Positions 24,696 to 32,639 of a stretch of DNA of 64,000 bases are shown one piece after another. The translations under genes were made by a program, and so were the position numbers. Below the pieces are notes generated by a model. The model had not been told where the DNA came from. It searched no databases and was given only the letters and a program-made list of their open reading frames with translations. The stretch comes from an uncultured delta proteobacterium (GTDB lineage Bacteria; Desulfobacterota; Syntrophia; Syntrophales; UBA8958), in the NCBI GenBank assembly GCA_903885795.1, contig CAISJV010000052.1:99534-163533 (forward strand), written 5' to 3'. How positions within the stretch are numbered: the stretch's first letter is position 1; every line of letters begins with the position of its first letter.

Positions 24696-24893
24696 TCAGG
24701 TATCCATAATTTCTTTGACTCTACCGACGATGCCGCTTTGCAGGCGTACCTTGATCCCGTGGGGGTGGGTGGGTGATTTCGTGAGAACATCTTTGACGAT
24801 GCCTTCAGACAGTTTACCGCTGAGTTGGTCCTGCTTCTGGACGATCTTCACATGCACTCCAGATTTAATGTTTGATCGACTATTTCCATTCAT
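24696..24893 (-). CDS. ywbE: YwbE family protein
   Basis: A 65-residue protein matching the YwbE (DUF2196) family: RSNIKSGVHVKIVQKQDQLS, then LSEGIVKDVLTKSPTHPHGI and KVRLQSGIVGRVKEI. The pattern is a small KOW/SH3-like barrel that may bind RNA; function is not established. It is first in the two-gene unit with the DUF188 gene. Confidence 0.88.
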   Translation of the reverse strand: MNGNSRSNIKSGVHVKIVQKQDQLSGKLSEGIVKDVLTKSPTHPHGIKVRLQSGIVGRVKEIMDT

Positions 24894-25022
24894 AAGTATA
24901 CCCTTGAAATTTCGAGATTATCCGTCAATAATCATTACCGCCTCGCATGCCATCTTCACGCTATCTTTCCCCGTGTCTCAAGCACAAAATGTTAGTCTCA
25001 TTTTTCTGGCGTGAGGGCGTGC

Positions 25023-25568
25023 TTAACCGGCGGGTGGTGCTTGACATATATCCCCAGCCATCGCCAGGAGTGCCGAACCGACGGCCTGCTTGTGCTCCAA
25101 CATTACCAGGCGAGCAATGCTGCCGGGGCCGAACAGAAGTTCTCCTAACCCGCTTGCATCTATTTCAAGAAGGACCGCCAAAACCCTGGGCCCGTGACGG
25201 TGGAGCATTGCCTCAACGTTCCGGTAAAAGCGCTCGGCTCCGTCGTTTGCCAGGAGAAGCAACCGGGAGACGCGTACCCCCCGCGTTACACCGATTTGCC
25301 TGTCTGCCATTCGGAGGCCTCGCCCCTCAGAGGCTAGTTTTCGCTCCGCACTCTCCAAACCACGGATCAATTGTCCGGCACCGTGTGCTTTCCGCAGTGC
25401 CTCTGCCAGTTCCAAATTCAGTCTGGCCACCGGCACATCAAGCTCGCTTTCCCTCCACAACGGCTGTGTGTTAGCGGTCAGGCTGCGGAGTAGTTGCGGC
25501 CCCCGCGGATCGGACTCGACCAGCTTTGGCAAACGCAGCGCTTTATTTGCAGGAGTATCTACTCGCAT
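25023..25568 (-). CDS. Conserved hypothetical protein
   Basis: 181 residues; rich in Leu, Arg and Ala, with GC-rich third positions unlike the AT-rich flanks, which supports real coding on this strand. Segments such as RNVEAMLHRHGPRVLAVLLE and LGELLFGPGSIARLVMLEHK look like folded helix-strand units. No signal peptide or membrane segment. I do not recognise the family with confidence. The overlapping plus-strand frame (24947-25474) has no protein-like features and is its shadow. Confidence 0.55.
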   Translation of the reverse strand: MRVDTPANKALRLPKLVESDPRGPQLLRSLTANTQPLWRESELDVPVARLNLELAEALRKAHGAGQLIRGLESAERKLASEGRGLRMADRQIGVTRGVRVSRLLLLANDGAERFYRNVEAMLHRHGPRVLAVLLEIDASGLGELLFGPGSIARLVMLEHKQAVGSALLAMAGDICQAPPAG

Positions 25569-25875
25569 GATTATGCTTTCTCATCCAACATCGCTATCGA
25601 CGGATATGGTAGGTCTGCTTCTTAATAGATCAGCACTAGACAAGAATTCTTTCTGGCGCGACTATAAGAAAGATTTGGACTATCCGTCAAGACAAAAAGA
25701 TCTTACGTTTAGGCTAATATGGATAAAGATTTGCTTTCCCCGTTGACTAAGTGTATGAAGAGCAACTTGGTGAGTCCATATATCTGTCCTGTGCACCCCC
25801 GTAGTATCCGGGTTGACTACTGCATTATCGCTACTGCACTCTCCTGAAACCAACAAATGATCGGATAAAAAGGCC
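25569..25875. other. Intergenic region upstream of DEAD-box helicase
   Basis: No gene supported. The stretch contains two TTGACT boxes (25744 and 25812) that may be -35 elements, but no convincing -10 partner at 17 nt. Long 5' leaders are common for cold-responsive DEAD-box helicase genes, so regulation in an untranslated leader is possible. Confidence 0.35.
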
Positions 25876-27540
25876 ATGACATTCAAAGAATTAAGCATCG
25901 ATAAAAGAATTTTGAAGGCAATTGCGGAAATGGGATTTGAAACTCCGATGCCCGTTCAGGAAGAGGTAATCCCTTTTCTATTGAAGGAGACAAGGGACCT
26001 CGTCGCCCTTGCTCATACGGGAACAGGCAAGACGGCAGCATTCGGGATACCCATCATTCAAAAGGTCGATCAATCTTCATCGAAAACACAGGCCCTGATC
26101 CTGGCCCCCACCCGGGAGCTTTGTATGCAGATAACCGACGATTTAAGCCACTTTGCCAAACATATGGACGGTTTGAATATTGTGCCCATCTACGGGGGGG
26201 CCAGTATTCTGACCCAGATCAGGCAGATTGCCGCGGGCGCACAGATAGTTGTGGCCACCCCCGGCAGAATGCTTGATATGCTGAAGCGGAGAAAGGTTGA
26301 TGTTTCCGCCATCAGTTGGCTGGTCCTGGACGAGGCAGATGAAATGCTGAACATGGGATTCAAGGAAGATTTGAACGCCATATTGTCCGGGACTCCAGCC
26401 AGTAAAAGGGTTTTGCTGTTTTCAGCGACCATGGCCAAGGAAATTGAAGGTATCGCCCAGAGTTATATGAAAAACCCCGTGGCGATTACCATTGGCGCCA
26501 AAAATACGGGGGCGGAAAATGTTCACCATCAGTACTATGTCGTCCATGCCAAGGACCGATATATAGCATTGAAAAGGATTGCTGATTATTATCCCGATAT
26601 ATATGCGATCATTTTTTGCCGGACAAAAATTGAAACCCAGGAAATTGCCGATGCCCTCATCAAAGACGGCTATAACGCCGACTCCCTGCACGGCGATCTT
26701 TCGCAGCCCCAGCGGGACAGCGTCATGGGCCGCTTCAGAAGCAGAAATCTGCAAATGCTCGTGGCAACCGATGTTGCGGCCAGAGGAATAGATGTGACGG
26801 ATTTAACCCATATCATCAACTATAACCTCCCCGACGATATTGAATACTATACCCACCGGAGCGGACGCACGGGCAGGGCCGGCAAATCAGGCATTTCCAT
26901 TGTTATTGTCAATTTGAAGGAAATTTTCAAGATCAGGCAGATTGAAAAACAGATTGGGAAGAAATTTGCGGCCGTAAAAATCCCCACGGGCAGTGAAGTC
27001 TGTGAAAAGCAACTCTATCACCTCGTTGACAAGATGAAGAACACCGAGATTCAGCATCAGGAAATCGAAGCCTTTTTGCCGGCGATCTATGAACAGCTAC
27101 AAGGAATCGGCAAGGAAGAAATCATCCAGCGCTTTGTCTCAGCCGAATTTAATCGCTTTTTAAGCTATTACCGGGATGCCCCCGATATCAATGTTGAATT
27201 GAAAAAAAGGGAAGGCAGCTCCGGCGTCGCCCGTCTGTTCGTCAATATGGGGCTGATGGAAAGATTCACGCCGAAAAGTATCAAAACATATCTCGTGGAA
27301 ACGTCAAAAATTGCGGATCTTCGTATTATTAATGTTGATGTCATGAAAAGCTGCTCTTTCTTTGAGACGGATGCGGGGCAGGCAGCTCCTCTGATTGCGG
27401 CATTTAAAAAAGTTGGATTCAAAGGCCGCCGGGTTCATATCGAGTATGCCGACCGAAAATACAACAAGGAAAAGGGAAATAAGGGCTTTTCAAAAACCCG
27501 AGATTTCTCCTTCGCGAATAAAAAAAGAAAACGGTTCTAG
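25876..27540 (+). CDS. DEAD-box ATP-dependent RNA helicase with DbpA-type RNA-binding domain
   Basis: 554 residues with all helicase motifs: Q-motif FETPMPVQEE, AHTGTGKT, PTRELCMQ, ATPGR, DEAD, SATM, IIFCRT, ARGIDV and HRSGRTGRAG. After a connector (about 380-450), the C-terminal domain (ARLFVNMGLMERFTPKSIKT and RRVHIEYADRKYN) matches the DbpA RNA-binding fold, and a basic tail follows. It unwinds structured RNA, probably in ribosome assembly or cold adaptation. Closest in type to CsdA/DeaD; the symbol is left blank because family members are not separable by eye. The gene ends just before a 125-bp inverted-repeat element. Confidence 0.93.
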   Translation: MTFKELSIDKRILKAIAEMGFETPMPVQEEVIPFLLKETRDLVALAHTGTGKTAAFGIPIIQKVDQSSSKTQALILAPTRELCMQITDDLSHFAKHMDGLNIVPIYGGASILTQIRQIAAGAQIVVATPGRMLDMLKRRKVDVSAISWLVLDEADEMLNMGFKEDLNAILSGTPASKRVLLFSATMAKEIEGIAQSYMKNPVAITIGAKNTGAENVHHQYYVVHAKDRYIALKRIADYYPDIYAIIFCRTKIETQEIADALIKDGYNADSLHGDLSQPQRDSVMGRFRSRNLQMLVATDVAARGIDVTDLTHIINYNLPDDIEYYTHRSGRTGRAGKSGISIVIVNLKEIFKIRQIEKQIGKKFAAVKIPTGSEVCEKQLYHLVDKMKNTEIQHQEIEAFLPAIYEQLQGIGKEEIIQRFVSAEFNRFLSYYRDAPDINVELKKREGSSGVARLFVNMGLMERFTPKSIKTYLVETSKIADLRIINVDVMKSCSFFETDAGQAAPLIAAFKKVGFKGRRVHIEYADRKYNKEKGNKGFSKTRDFSFANKKRKRF

Positions 27541-27559
27541 ACCGTCCATATCGGACCTG

Positions 27560-27684
27560 ATTCCGTTTCTAAATCAAAGATGAAATCAAGGCGGCAAGGA
27601 AGAGGCGACGCAGGCGTATTGTTTATACGTCGAGGAGCCGATGACGATGCCAACGCAGATATCGCTTTGATTTAGAACCGGAAT
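27560..27684. repeat. 125-bp inverted-repeat element (MITE/REP-like)
   Basis: A 20-bp left arm (27560-27579) and right arm (27665-27684) are inverted copies differing at a single position (ATTCCG[T/G]TTCTAAATCAAAG). The interior contains a nested hairpin around GCGTAT-TGTTT-ATACGT (27615-27630). No ORF inside. It lies between convergent genes (the helicase and the permease) and may serve as a bidirectional terminator, but its size and nested symmetry are those of a small non-autonomous repeat. No other copy is in this window. Confidence 0.75.
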
Positions 27685-27690
27685 GTCATC

Positions 27691-29412
27691 CTATTCCATC
27701 TTGAACCAAATATAGGTCGTCCCGGAAATCTCCGCCTGGTGGAGGTCGTGGACGACATTTCTGAACAAGGCCAATCCCAGACGGTCCAGCTCCGGTTCAT
27801 CAGCCGCCATGAGATTTTCAGGCATTTTGACATCTTCCAGGTTGGCAAGGCGCTTGCCATAAATCATCTCTACGTGCAGTTCTCCTTCGTAAAGATTAAT
27901 CCGCAGCGCCAAGGCGTTATCCTCTTCGCCTTCCCCCGAACCGGTAATGTGAACAAAGATTTCTTCACAGGCCAACTGGAGGCGAAGGATTTGTTCCTGT
28001 GTGATATCAAGCTTGTCGCCAACCTGGGAAATATGATCTGCCAGAACCGGCAGATTGTCCAGTCCGGCCGGGACCGTGGTCGTATAACCGCGCCTTTCCG
28101 TCAGATGGAAAAGCAGACTCAGGATAACCGCCGTCAGACCTCCGGCAGCAACGCCGCTATTCAAAAACACACTCAGGGAAATGGGGAAAAGATTGGGAAA
28201 GAATCTTCCCGATTCCGCAATCAAACCTACGCACAGGGAAATACCGAGGAGCAGGCCCGAGCGATGGGTGATGCCTCGGGAAAATACGAGCTCCAGCCCC
28301 GATGGTATCATCATGGCGGCCAATCCCATCAGGAAACCGCCAAAAACGGGAGAAGGCAGGTTGACCAAGGCCATACTCAACTTTGGGGAAAATGGCAGGG
28401 CGATGAGCATGAGCGCGCCGCAGACGCCGACGGTGCGACTGGCCACACCAGTGATTTTTTGCACGGAGAGATTTTCCGAGTAGGTCTCGTTGGGGATGGT
28501 CCCCATGAAACCGGTGATGACGTTACCCAGGGCGTCGCCGTACATGGTCCCTTGGACAACCTTGTAATTAATGGGGCGGGGTTGGCGATGGGATATCTGT
28601 TGCACGGCCATGCTGTTGCCGATGGCCTGCACGCCATTGATAACTGTGAGGACGGCCAGGGCTGCAAACAATGGTAAATAATCGATATTAAGATCAAAGG
28701 TTAAACCCGGCCAGGAGCCCGGGAATGCCCCCAGCCAGGGGTGGGCCAGGAGATCGTGGAATTGAAACTGCCCCAGCACCCGAGCGGTAAAGAGACCGCC
28801 GGCCATGCCGATCAGGGGGCACCAGAGCCTCAGGAACCTGTTGCCAAAGAGGGACAACCCCAGCAGGATACTCACAGCGGCAAGTCCCGTGAGCAGGTTT
28901 TCCCAGGAATTATAGAAGTTGCTCCCTTTTTCGCCTACCCACTCCTGGATGCCTACGGGCACCAGACTCAGGCAGACGAGGAGGAGGATCGCGCCGCCAA
29001 CGGTGGGTGTGACAATATGGCGCAAATGGCGCAGGAAATAGGCCATCAGGATCTCAATGGGGGCCACCAGGATGCTCAGAGTGGCCAAAAGGGGAAAGCC
29101 GCCCGCCCTGATGGTTTCTATGCTGCCGGCCATATAAGCGGCCGAACTGCCCATGAACAAAGTATAACCTGCGCCGAACCGGCCTAACCGCAAGACTTGG
29201 ATCATAGTGATGATGCCGGAGGTGAACCCGGCGGCGCAGGAGGCAAAAAGAATGTGTTCCATGGGAGCCCCGGCATGCCTGCCGATGATCACCGGCAGCA
29301 GCGATATCTCGCTGTAGACCAGCATCACATGTTGCATCCCCATTATAATGGCCAGCCACAGGGGTGTTTTGTCATTAACTTCGTAAAGGAGATTGTTGGA
29401 CTTGAGGCTCAT
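27691..29412 (-). CDS. NCS2 xanthine/uracil permease fused to GHKL/RsbW-like ATPase domain
   Basis: About 573 residues. Residues 1 to about 440 are an NCS2 purine/pyrimidine permease with many membrane segments (WLAIIMGMQHVMLVYSEISL; QAIGNSMAVQQISHR; GDALGNVITGFMGTIPNETY). Residues about 460-573 form a soluble domain like anti-sigma kinases: LRLQLACEEIFVHITGS in place of the N-box and LGLALFRNVVHDLHQAE as the terminal helix. The N-box Asn (normally EExFxN) is His here and no clear G-box is seen, so ATP binding may be lost. ATG at 29412 is preferred to TTG at 29421. It is probably a substrate-linked regulatory transporter; substrate unknown. Confidence 0.85.
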   Translation of the reverse strand: MSLKSNNLLYEVNDKTPLWLAIIMGMQHVMLVYSEISLLPVIIGRHAGAPMEHILFASCAAGFTSGIITMIQVLRLGRFGAGYTLFMGSSAAYMAGSIETIRAGGFPLLATLSILVAPIEILMAYFLRHLRHIVTPTVGGAILLLVCLSLVPVGIQEWVGEKGSNFYNSWENLLTGLAAVSILLGLSLFGNRFLRLWCPLIGMAGGLFTARVLGQFQFHDLLAHPWLGAFPGSWPGLTFDLNIDYLPLFAALAVLTVINGVQAIGNSMAVQQISHRQPRPINYKVVQGTMYGDALGNVITGFMGTIPNETYSENLSVQKITGVASRTVGVCGALMLIALPFSPKLSMALVNLPSPVFGGFLMGLAAMMIPSGLELVFSRGITHRSGLLLGISLCVGLIAESGRFFPNLFPISLSVFLNSGVAAGGLTAVILSLLFHLTERRGYTTTVPAGLDNLPVLADHISQVGDKLDITQEQILRLQLACEEIFVHITGSGEGEEDNALALRINLYEGELHVEMIYGKRLANLEDVKMPENLMAADEPELDRLGLALFRNVVHDLHQAEISGTTYIWFKME

Positions 29413-29539
29413 TGAAGACAAACCGTCCTGCCACTTTTTTGAATATACCGTACCACATGCCTGATGTGATGATAAGAAAAATGAACTCCTCCGGATTCTC
29501 CTCGGTCTGTAATAATTTTACGGGACTGACGCAAAACAT

Positions 29540-29569
29540 CGTAAAAAACCCTTCATGACCATCGTGAAA
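29540..29569. repeat. 30-bp dispersed repeat, copy 1
   Basis: CGTAAAAAACCCTTCATG followed by a variable core and TGAAA recurs at 40858-40887 with about 27 of 30 bases identical. Each copy contains a TTCATG...C[AG]TGAA inverted repeat. Function unknown; both copies lie in intergenic DNA. Confidence 0.6.
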
Positions 29570-29742
29570 TAAATGAAGTCCATATGCGATCTTGAGATCA
29601 CATCAAGCAAAGACGGTAACTTCTGGCCCGTCAGGTAATATGTATTCTGATTTGTAAATCACTGTTAAAAACAATTCGCTGGTTTTTCTGGATTATTTCA
29701 GCTCTTACACATTTCAGTCGTAAATTATTAAGGAGCCCGCCA

Positions 29743-29762
29743 GTAGGGAAGGCCTTCCCTAC
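29743..29762. repeat. 20-bp perfect palindrome
   Basis: GTAGGGAAGG is followed directly by its exact reverse complement, with no spacer. It lies in gene-poor DNA between the permease and the gas vesicle remnant. It could be an operator, a REP-like unit or a cruciform site; no T-run follows. Confidence 0.7.
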
Positions 29763-29975
29763 ATCGCAGGAAATGATTCCATAGTTACTGATCTATAATC
29801 CCTCCGAGCGCGTTGAACGCACCATCTTGCCCGCATAAATGTTCTATAATTTTAGCATGTTAACATTTAATGTTTTTATCTTGGTGGTTGGCATAGGGTT
29901 TGCTGGTATAACAGGCCGGCTTTCTAAAGGTTCTCAGTAAGATCATAAAAGCTACAGATGGAGGAAGAAACAACA

Positions 29976-30143
29976 ATGGCAAAAGTGCAGAAATCAACGG
30001 ATTCTTCGGGATTAGCGGAAATTGTCGACCGTATCCTCGCCAAAGTAGGGGTATCCCCACTATCAAGACAAAAAATTGGGCTGTACTTGGTGCGTAATCA
30101 GGCCGTCTGTTTTGTTTGTAGGCTTACACGTTCTTTGGCATAA
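29976..30143 (+). pseudogene. Gas vesicle protein GvpA/GvpJ-family 5' remnant
   Basis: The first 23 codons (MAKVQKSTDSSGLAEIVDRI, then LAK) match the start of GvpA-family gas vesicle shell proteins, which continue DKGIVID. Here the reading passes at once into unrelated sequence (VGVSPLSRQK) and stops after 55 codons. The ATG has GGAGG about 10 nt upstream. GGGGTATCCCC sits exactly at the junction, which suggests an insertion or deletion scar. No other gvp genes are visible, so gas vesicles are not made from this locus. Confidence 0.65.
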
Positions 30144-30251
30144 ATTCCATAAAGGGATTTATAAACCAGAGATTCATGAACTCTCTCAGTTTTGTAGAAA
30201 TGGAAGTAACTTCTTGTGGCTAACCAAAAACGGATAACCCCTCTTTTTATA

Positions 30252-30280
30252 TGGTGCGCCCAGCAAGATTCGAACCTCCG
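30252..30280 (-). pseudogene. 3' fragment of a tRNA gene (T-arm, acceptor end, CCA)
   Basis: On the minus strand the sequence ends GGTTCGAATC...TGGGCGCACCA: a canonical T-loop TTCGAAT, a five-base T-stem with one mismatch, acceptor strand, discriminator and encoded CCA. The 5' two thirds of a tRNA are absent: no GCGCCCA acceptor partner lies within 80 nt upstream. Such isolated 3' ends are typical of attachment-site duplications left by integrative elements. Not a functional tRNA. Confidence 0.7.
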
Positions 30281-30308
30281 TCAAAGAGGTGGTTTTTTCA
30301 AGATCTCG

Positions 30309-30500
30309 TTATATTACCTTACACAGGGACGCCAGAATATTCCCTGATACACCCATATTTCCCCATTTTGTCTCAACCCAAAGGTCGGGGTCGGGGAAGA
30401 TATCAATGCGATGCTTGCATTTCGGACAAGAAAGACCATATCCATACCGCAAAACTGCAAACTCCTTTTCACAGTACGGGCAAATGCCTGTGTCCTCCAT
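30309..30500 (-). CDS. Small zinc-ribbon protein
   Basis: 63 residues starting MEDTGICPYCEKEFAVLRYG and continuing to SCPKCKHRIDIFPDPD: two CxxC pairs 17 residues apart, a zinc-ribbon. The ATG at 30500 has AAGGAGG four bases upstream, the best ribosome binding site of the region; the frame extends further upstream to 30638 but that part has no features. The C-terminus ends in a short hydrophobic helix. It is the only apparently intact gene in the decayed region, on the minus strand just after the tRNA fragment. Function unknown. Confidence 0.6.
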   Translation of the reverse strand: MEDTGICPYCEKEFAVLRYGYGLSCPKCKHRIDIFPDPDLWVETKWGNMGVSGNILASLCKVI

Positions 30501-30939
30501 AAGTCCTCCTTTTGAACGTCTTAATTCACGCATTTTGCCGCGCTTCGCGGCATCCAAACTCATGGCAACCAAAGTCGGGTGCACTGAAAACCTATTTTTC
30601 TGGAGTGGGGGGATACGACGGGAGGGCTTATTTGTCAAGAAGATTTTGACGGCAATTATTTTATCGAAATGGTGTGATAAAAGCTAATAATGTTGCCTAT
30701 AAAACGTTCGTAATCATCGGCACGAATAACGGCCATACAACGGTTTTGATTGATTCTTTGATTTCAGGGGAAATATTTTCCATAGTAGGTAGTATACTCT
30801 CAAGAGTTGCCAATGGAGGTTCTTTTCACGTTCCACAGGGATGCAAGCAACCGAAAGGGTTTGTCAACTCAGTTTGTCGCGTCAGCCACGCATAGTATCA
30901 AGATGAGCCACGCCACGATTCATATATGAGAAGTCCACC

Positions 30940-31008
30940 ATGACTAGGAAGAAAAAAGATGTTCCGAAAAAGATTGACGAACTCTTTCATGCCTGTTCTG
31001 CCTCATGA
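30940..31008 (+). pseudogene. Possible IS256-type transposase N-terminal remnant
   Basis: A 22-codon frame MTRKKKDVPKKIDELFHACS resembles the first residues of IS256-family transposases (basic start followed by a DELL-like helix), then stops. The similarity is short and from memory, so this is tentative. It fits the presence of other IS debris nearby. Confidence 0.3.
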
Positions 31009-31277
31009 GGCGTAAGGCGATGTCTGATACCATTAGTGATTCTGACGTTTATGCGATCTTGAAAATCAGTAATCTGATTTTTTGAGCTCTTCTTCCTGCT
31101 ATACGTAACAAAATGATGGTTGACAGATTTTAGGTAAGCGGTAATTATCTATCTGTTTTTCTTATTGAAACATTTAATAAGGAGACAGAGATGACCAGCA
31201 GAAGCTTAGATTTTCATCAGACAAGGCTTCCTCCGGCTCTTCTCCCGGAGACCATCTAATCAATGCTCTTCATAGGT

Positions 31278-31406
31278 CTATTTGATGTCGTAGAAATGCT
31301 GACGTGATACACCGTTGATCTTGCAGGCTTGAGAGACGTTCTGAAGATATTCAGCCATCTCTATTAAACTCTGCTTTTTTCTGATAAGCTTTTCCTGGGT
31401 GGTCAT
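31278..31406 (-). mobile_element. IS481-family transposase 5' remnant
   Basis: The minus-strand frame from ATG 31406 reads MTTQEKLIRKKQSLIEMAEY and then LQNVSQACKINGVSRQHFYD before a stop at 31278. This is the N-terminal helix-turn-helix of IS481-type transposases. GGAGG lies 6-10 nt upstream. The catalytic DDE part is absent. The facing plus-strand 22-codon frame at 31191 (MTSRSLDFHQTRLPP) also has a good AAGGAG site but no recognised family. Confidence 0.7.
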
Positions 31407-31625
31407 GATTTATTTCCTCCTTGAACTTGATCGCTGCTAACAATCCAGGAGGTAATCTGACCACCTTTTACAACTGATTGTCAACTCAAATTCGTCTTCT
31501 CCCAGCTCATTGAATGACCGTCCTCCCGCTCCTGAATCTTGGTTGCACTGAAGAACATACAATGGCAGGATTCTAACTTAACATGTGGTAAAAGTTTCGG
31601 GGGCAGGTCACCTGTAGGGCAATTT

Positions 31626-32042
31626 CTAAACCGCTACCTCAAGTTCTCCCTTCACCCGGCTATAGAAAATTGAAGAACCAGGATCTGCTCTGATTGAAGA
31701 TACAAGTGAATAATGTTCAGCGCCCTGTTCAGAAACCATCCTGGCAATCTCGTAGGACTATGTAAAATCGACTTTAAAGAAGTTATCTTTCGTTTCCGCC
31801 TTATTGATAGTCCTTCCCAGAGCGCATATGACATGATCTGCCTTGATGAAGTGGCGATATTCTCCAAGGTGCTCAAAGTCGATAATGTGGCGTTCAACTC
31901 TGGAATTCTTAATATCCGTTGTTAATGGTGAGCGCGTCAGAACCTTGATTTTTCAATAGTAATTGTCCTGGATAAGTAGCTTCAGACATTCCCCACCGAC
32001 CAGGCCGGAGGCACCAAGAAGGAGTACGGATTTGTTATTCAT
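31626..32042 (-). pseudogene. Broken NAD(P)-binding oxidoreductase/epimerase
   Basis: From ATG 32042 the frame reads MNNKSVLLLGASGLVGGECL, a Rossmann GASGLVG motif, and stops after 29 codons. The homologous reading resumes in another frame (KVLTRSPLTTDIKNSRVERH, then HVICALGRTI), crosses an in-frame TAG at DFT*SYE, and continues EIARMVSEQGAEHYSLVSSI up to FYSRVKGELEVA before a final stop near 31626. So there is at least one frameshift, one nonsense codon and a missing C-terminus. Similar to HTATIP2-like NAD(P)H-binding proteins. The minus-strand frame 31652-31897 and the plus-strand frame 31713-31925 are both accidental. Confidence 0.75.
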
Positions 32043-32293
32043 TACATGCTCCCAGTCCAAAGATCTTTCAATCTTTTAATCTGTATTAAGAAATTGCCAT
32101 GATTATTTTGAAAGTCCAAAACTTATCTCCTGAAGCATGAGATGAAACACGTTATGGCGCATCTCCGTTATGGCTTCCAGTTTGGCCATGATCGTTGATC
32201 CTGCAATTTAATCAACTCCCGATTAAATTTTTCATTACCAGAAAAACGCAGGATCCGGCGCTTTTGGCGATAAAACGCACTGGGGTTCGTTTT

Positions 32294-32557
32294 TCATGTC
32301 AAAGATTTATGCCCTGCATACAGGAAAATCTTGGATTCTCCTTCTTCTATGGATAAAATGGTCCCTTCTTCAACCAATAATCCCAGGACTGAAGAGGTCA
32401 TGGAAAGCAGATTCCGGTATGTTCCCAAGAATATTGATTGTTGCTGCAATTGAGTGCATATTTCGGAAAAAGTAATTCCATCAGGATTCTGCTTGATCAG
32501 GCCTTTCACAGCTTCCTTTGTCCTGCATGGCTCTTTAGATATCTTTTCGTAGTCCAT
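32294..32557 (-). CDS. Small winged-helix-like hypothetical protein
   Basis: About 87 residues. KEAVKGLIKQNPDGITFSEI, then CTQLQQQSIFLG and LLVEEGTILSIEEGESKIFL, give the helix-helix-strand pattern of a small winged helix. GTG 32560 or ATG 32557 are adjacent start options behind AAAGG. It follows the two methyltransferase genes on the same strand after 80 bp and could be the regulator of that group, but this is inference from position. No cofactor-binding residues visible. Confidence 0.6.
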   Translation of the reverse strand: MDYEKISKEPCRTKEAVKGLIKQNPDGITFSEICTQLQQQSIFLGTYRNLLSMTSSVLGLLVEEGTILSIEEGESKIFLYAGHKSLT

Positions 32558-32639
32558 CACCTTTATTTACGCTTTACCTTTAAATCTTTCCTTATAGATG
32601 GACATGTCATTACGATCATCAATAATCAGGAGTGTGTTT

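Noticed and set aside
24947..25474. Plus-strand frame of 175 codons
   Set aside because: Pro/Arg-rich with no domain; the minus-strand frame 25023-25568 has better protein-like sequence.
30252..30330. Complete tRNA gene on the minus strand
   Set aside because: Only the T-arm and acceptor 3' end are present; no matching 5' acceptor strand or anticodon arm within the needed distance.
31713..31925. Plus-strand 70-codon frame and overlapping minus-strand 81-codon frame
   Set aside because: Both lie in wrong frames across the broken oxidoreductase, whose homologous reading explains the sequence.
32103..32189. 28-codon minus-strand frame MAKLEAITEMRHNVFHLMLQ
   Set aside because: Too short, with a weak ribosome site and no recognised family; could be another remnant but not supportable.
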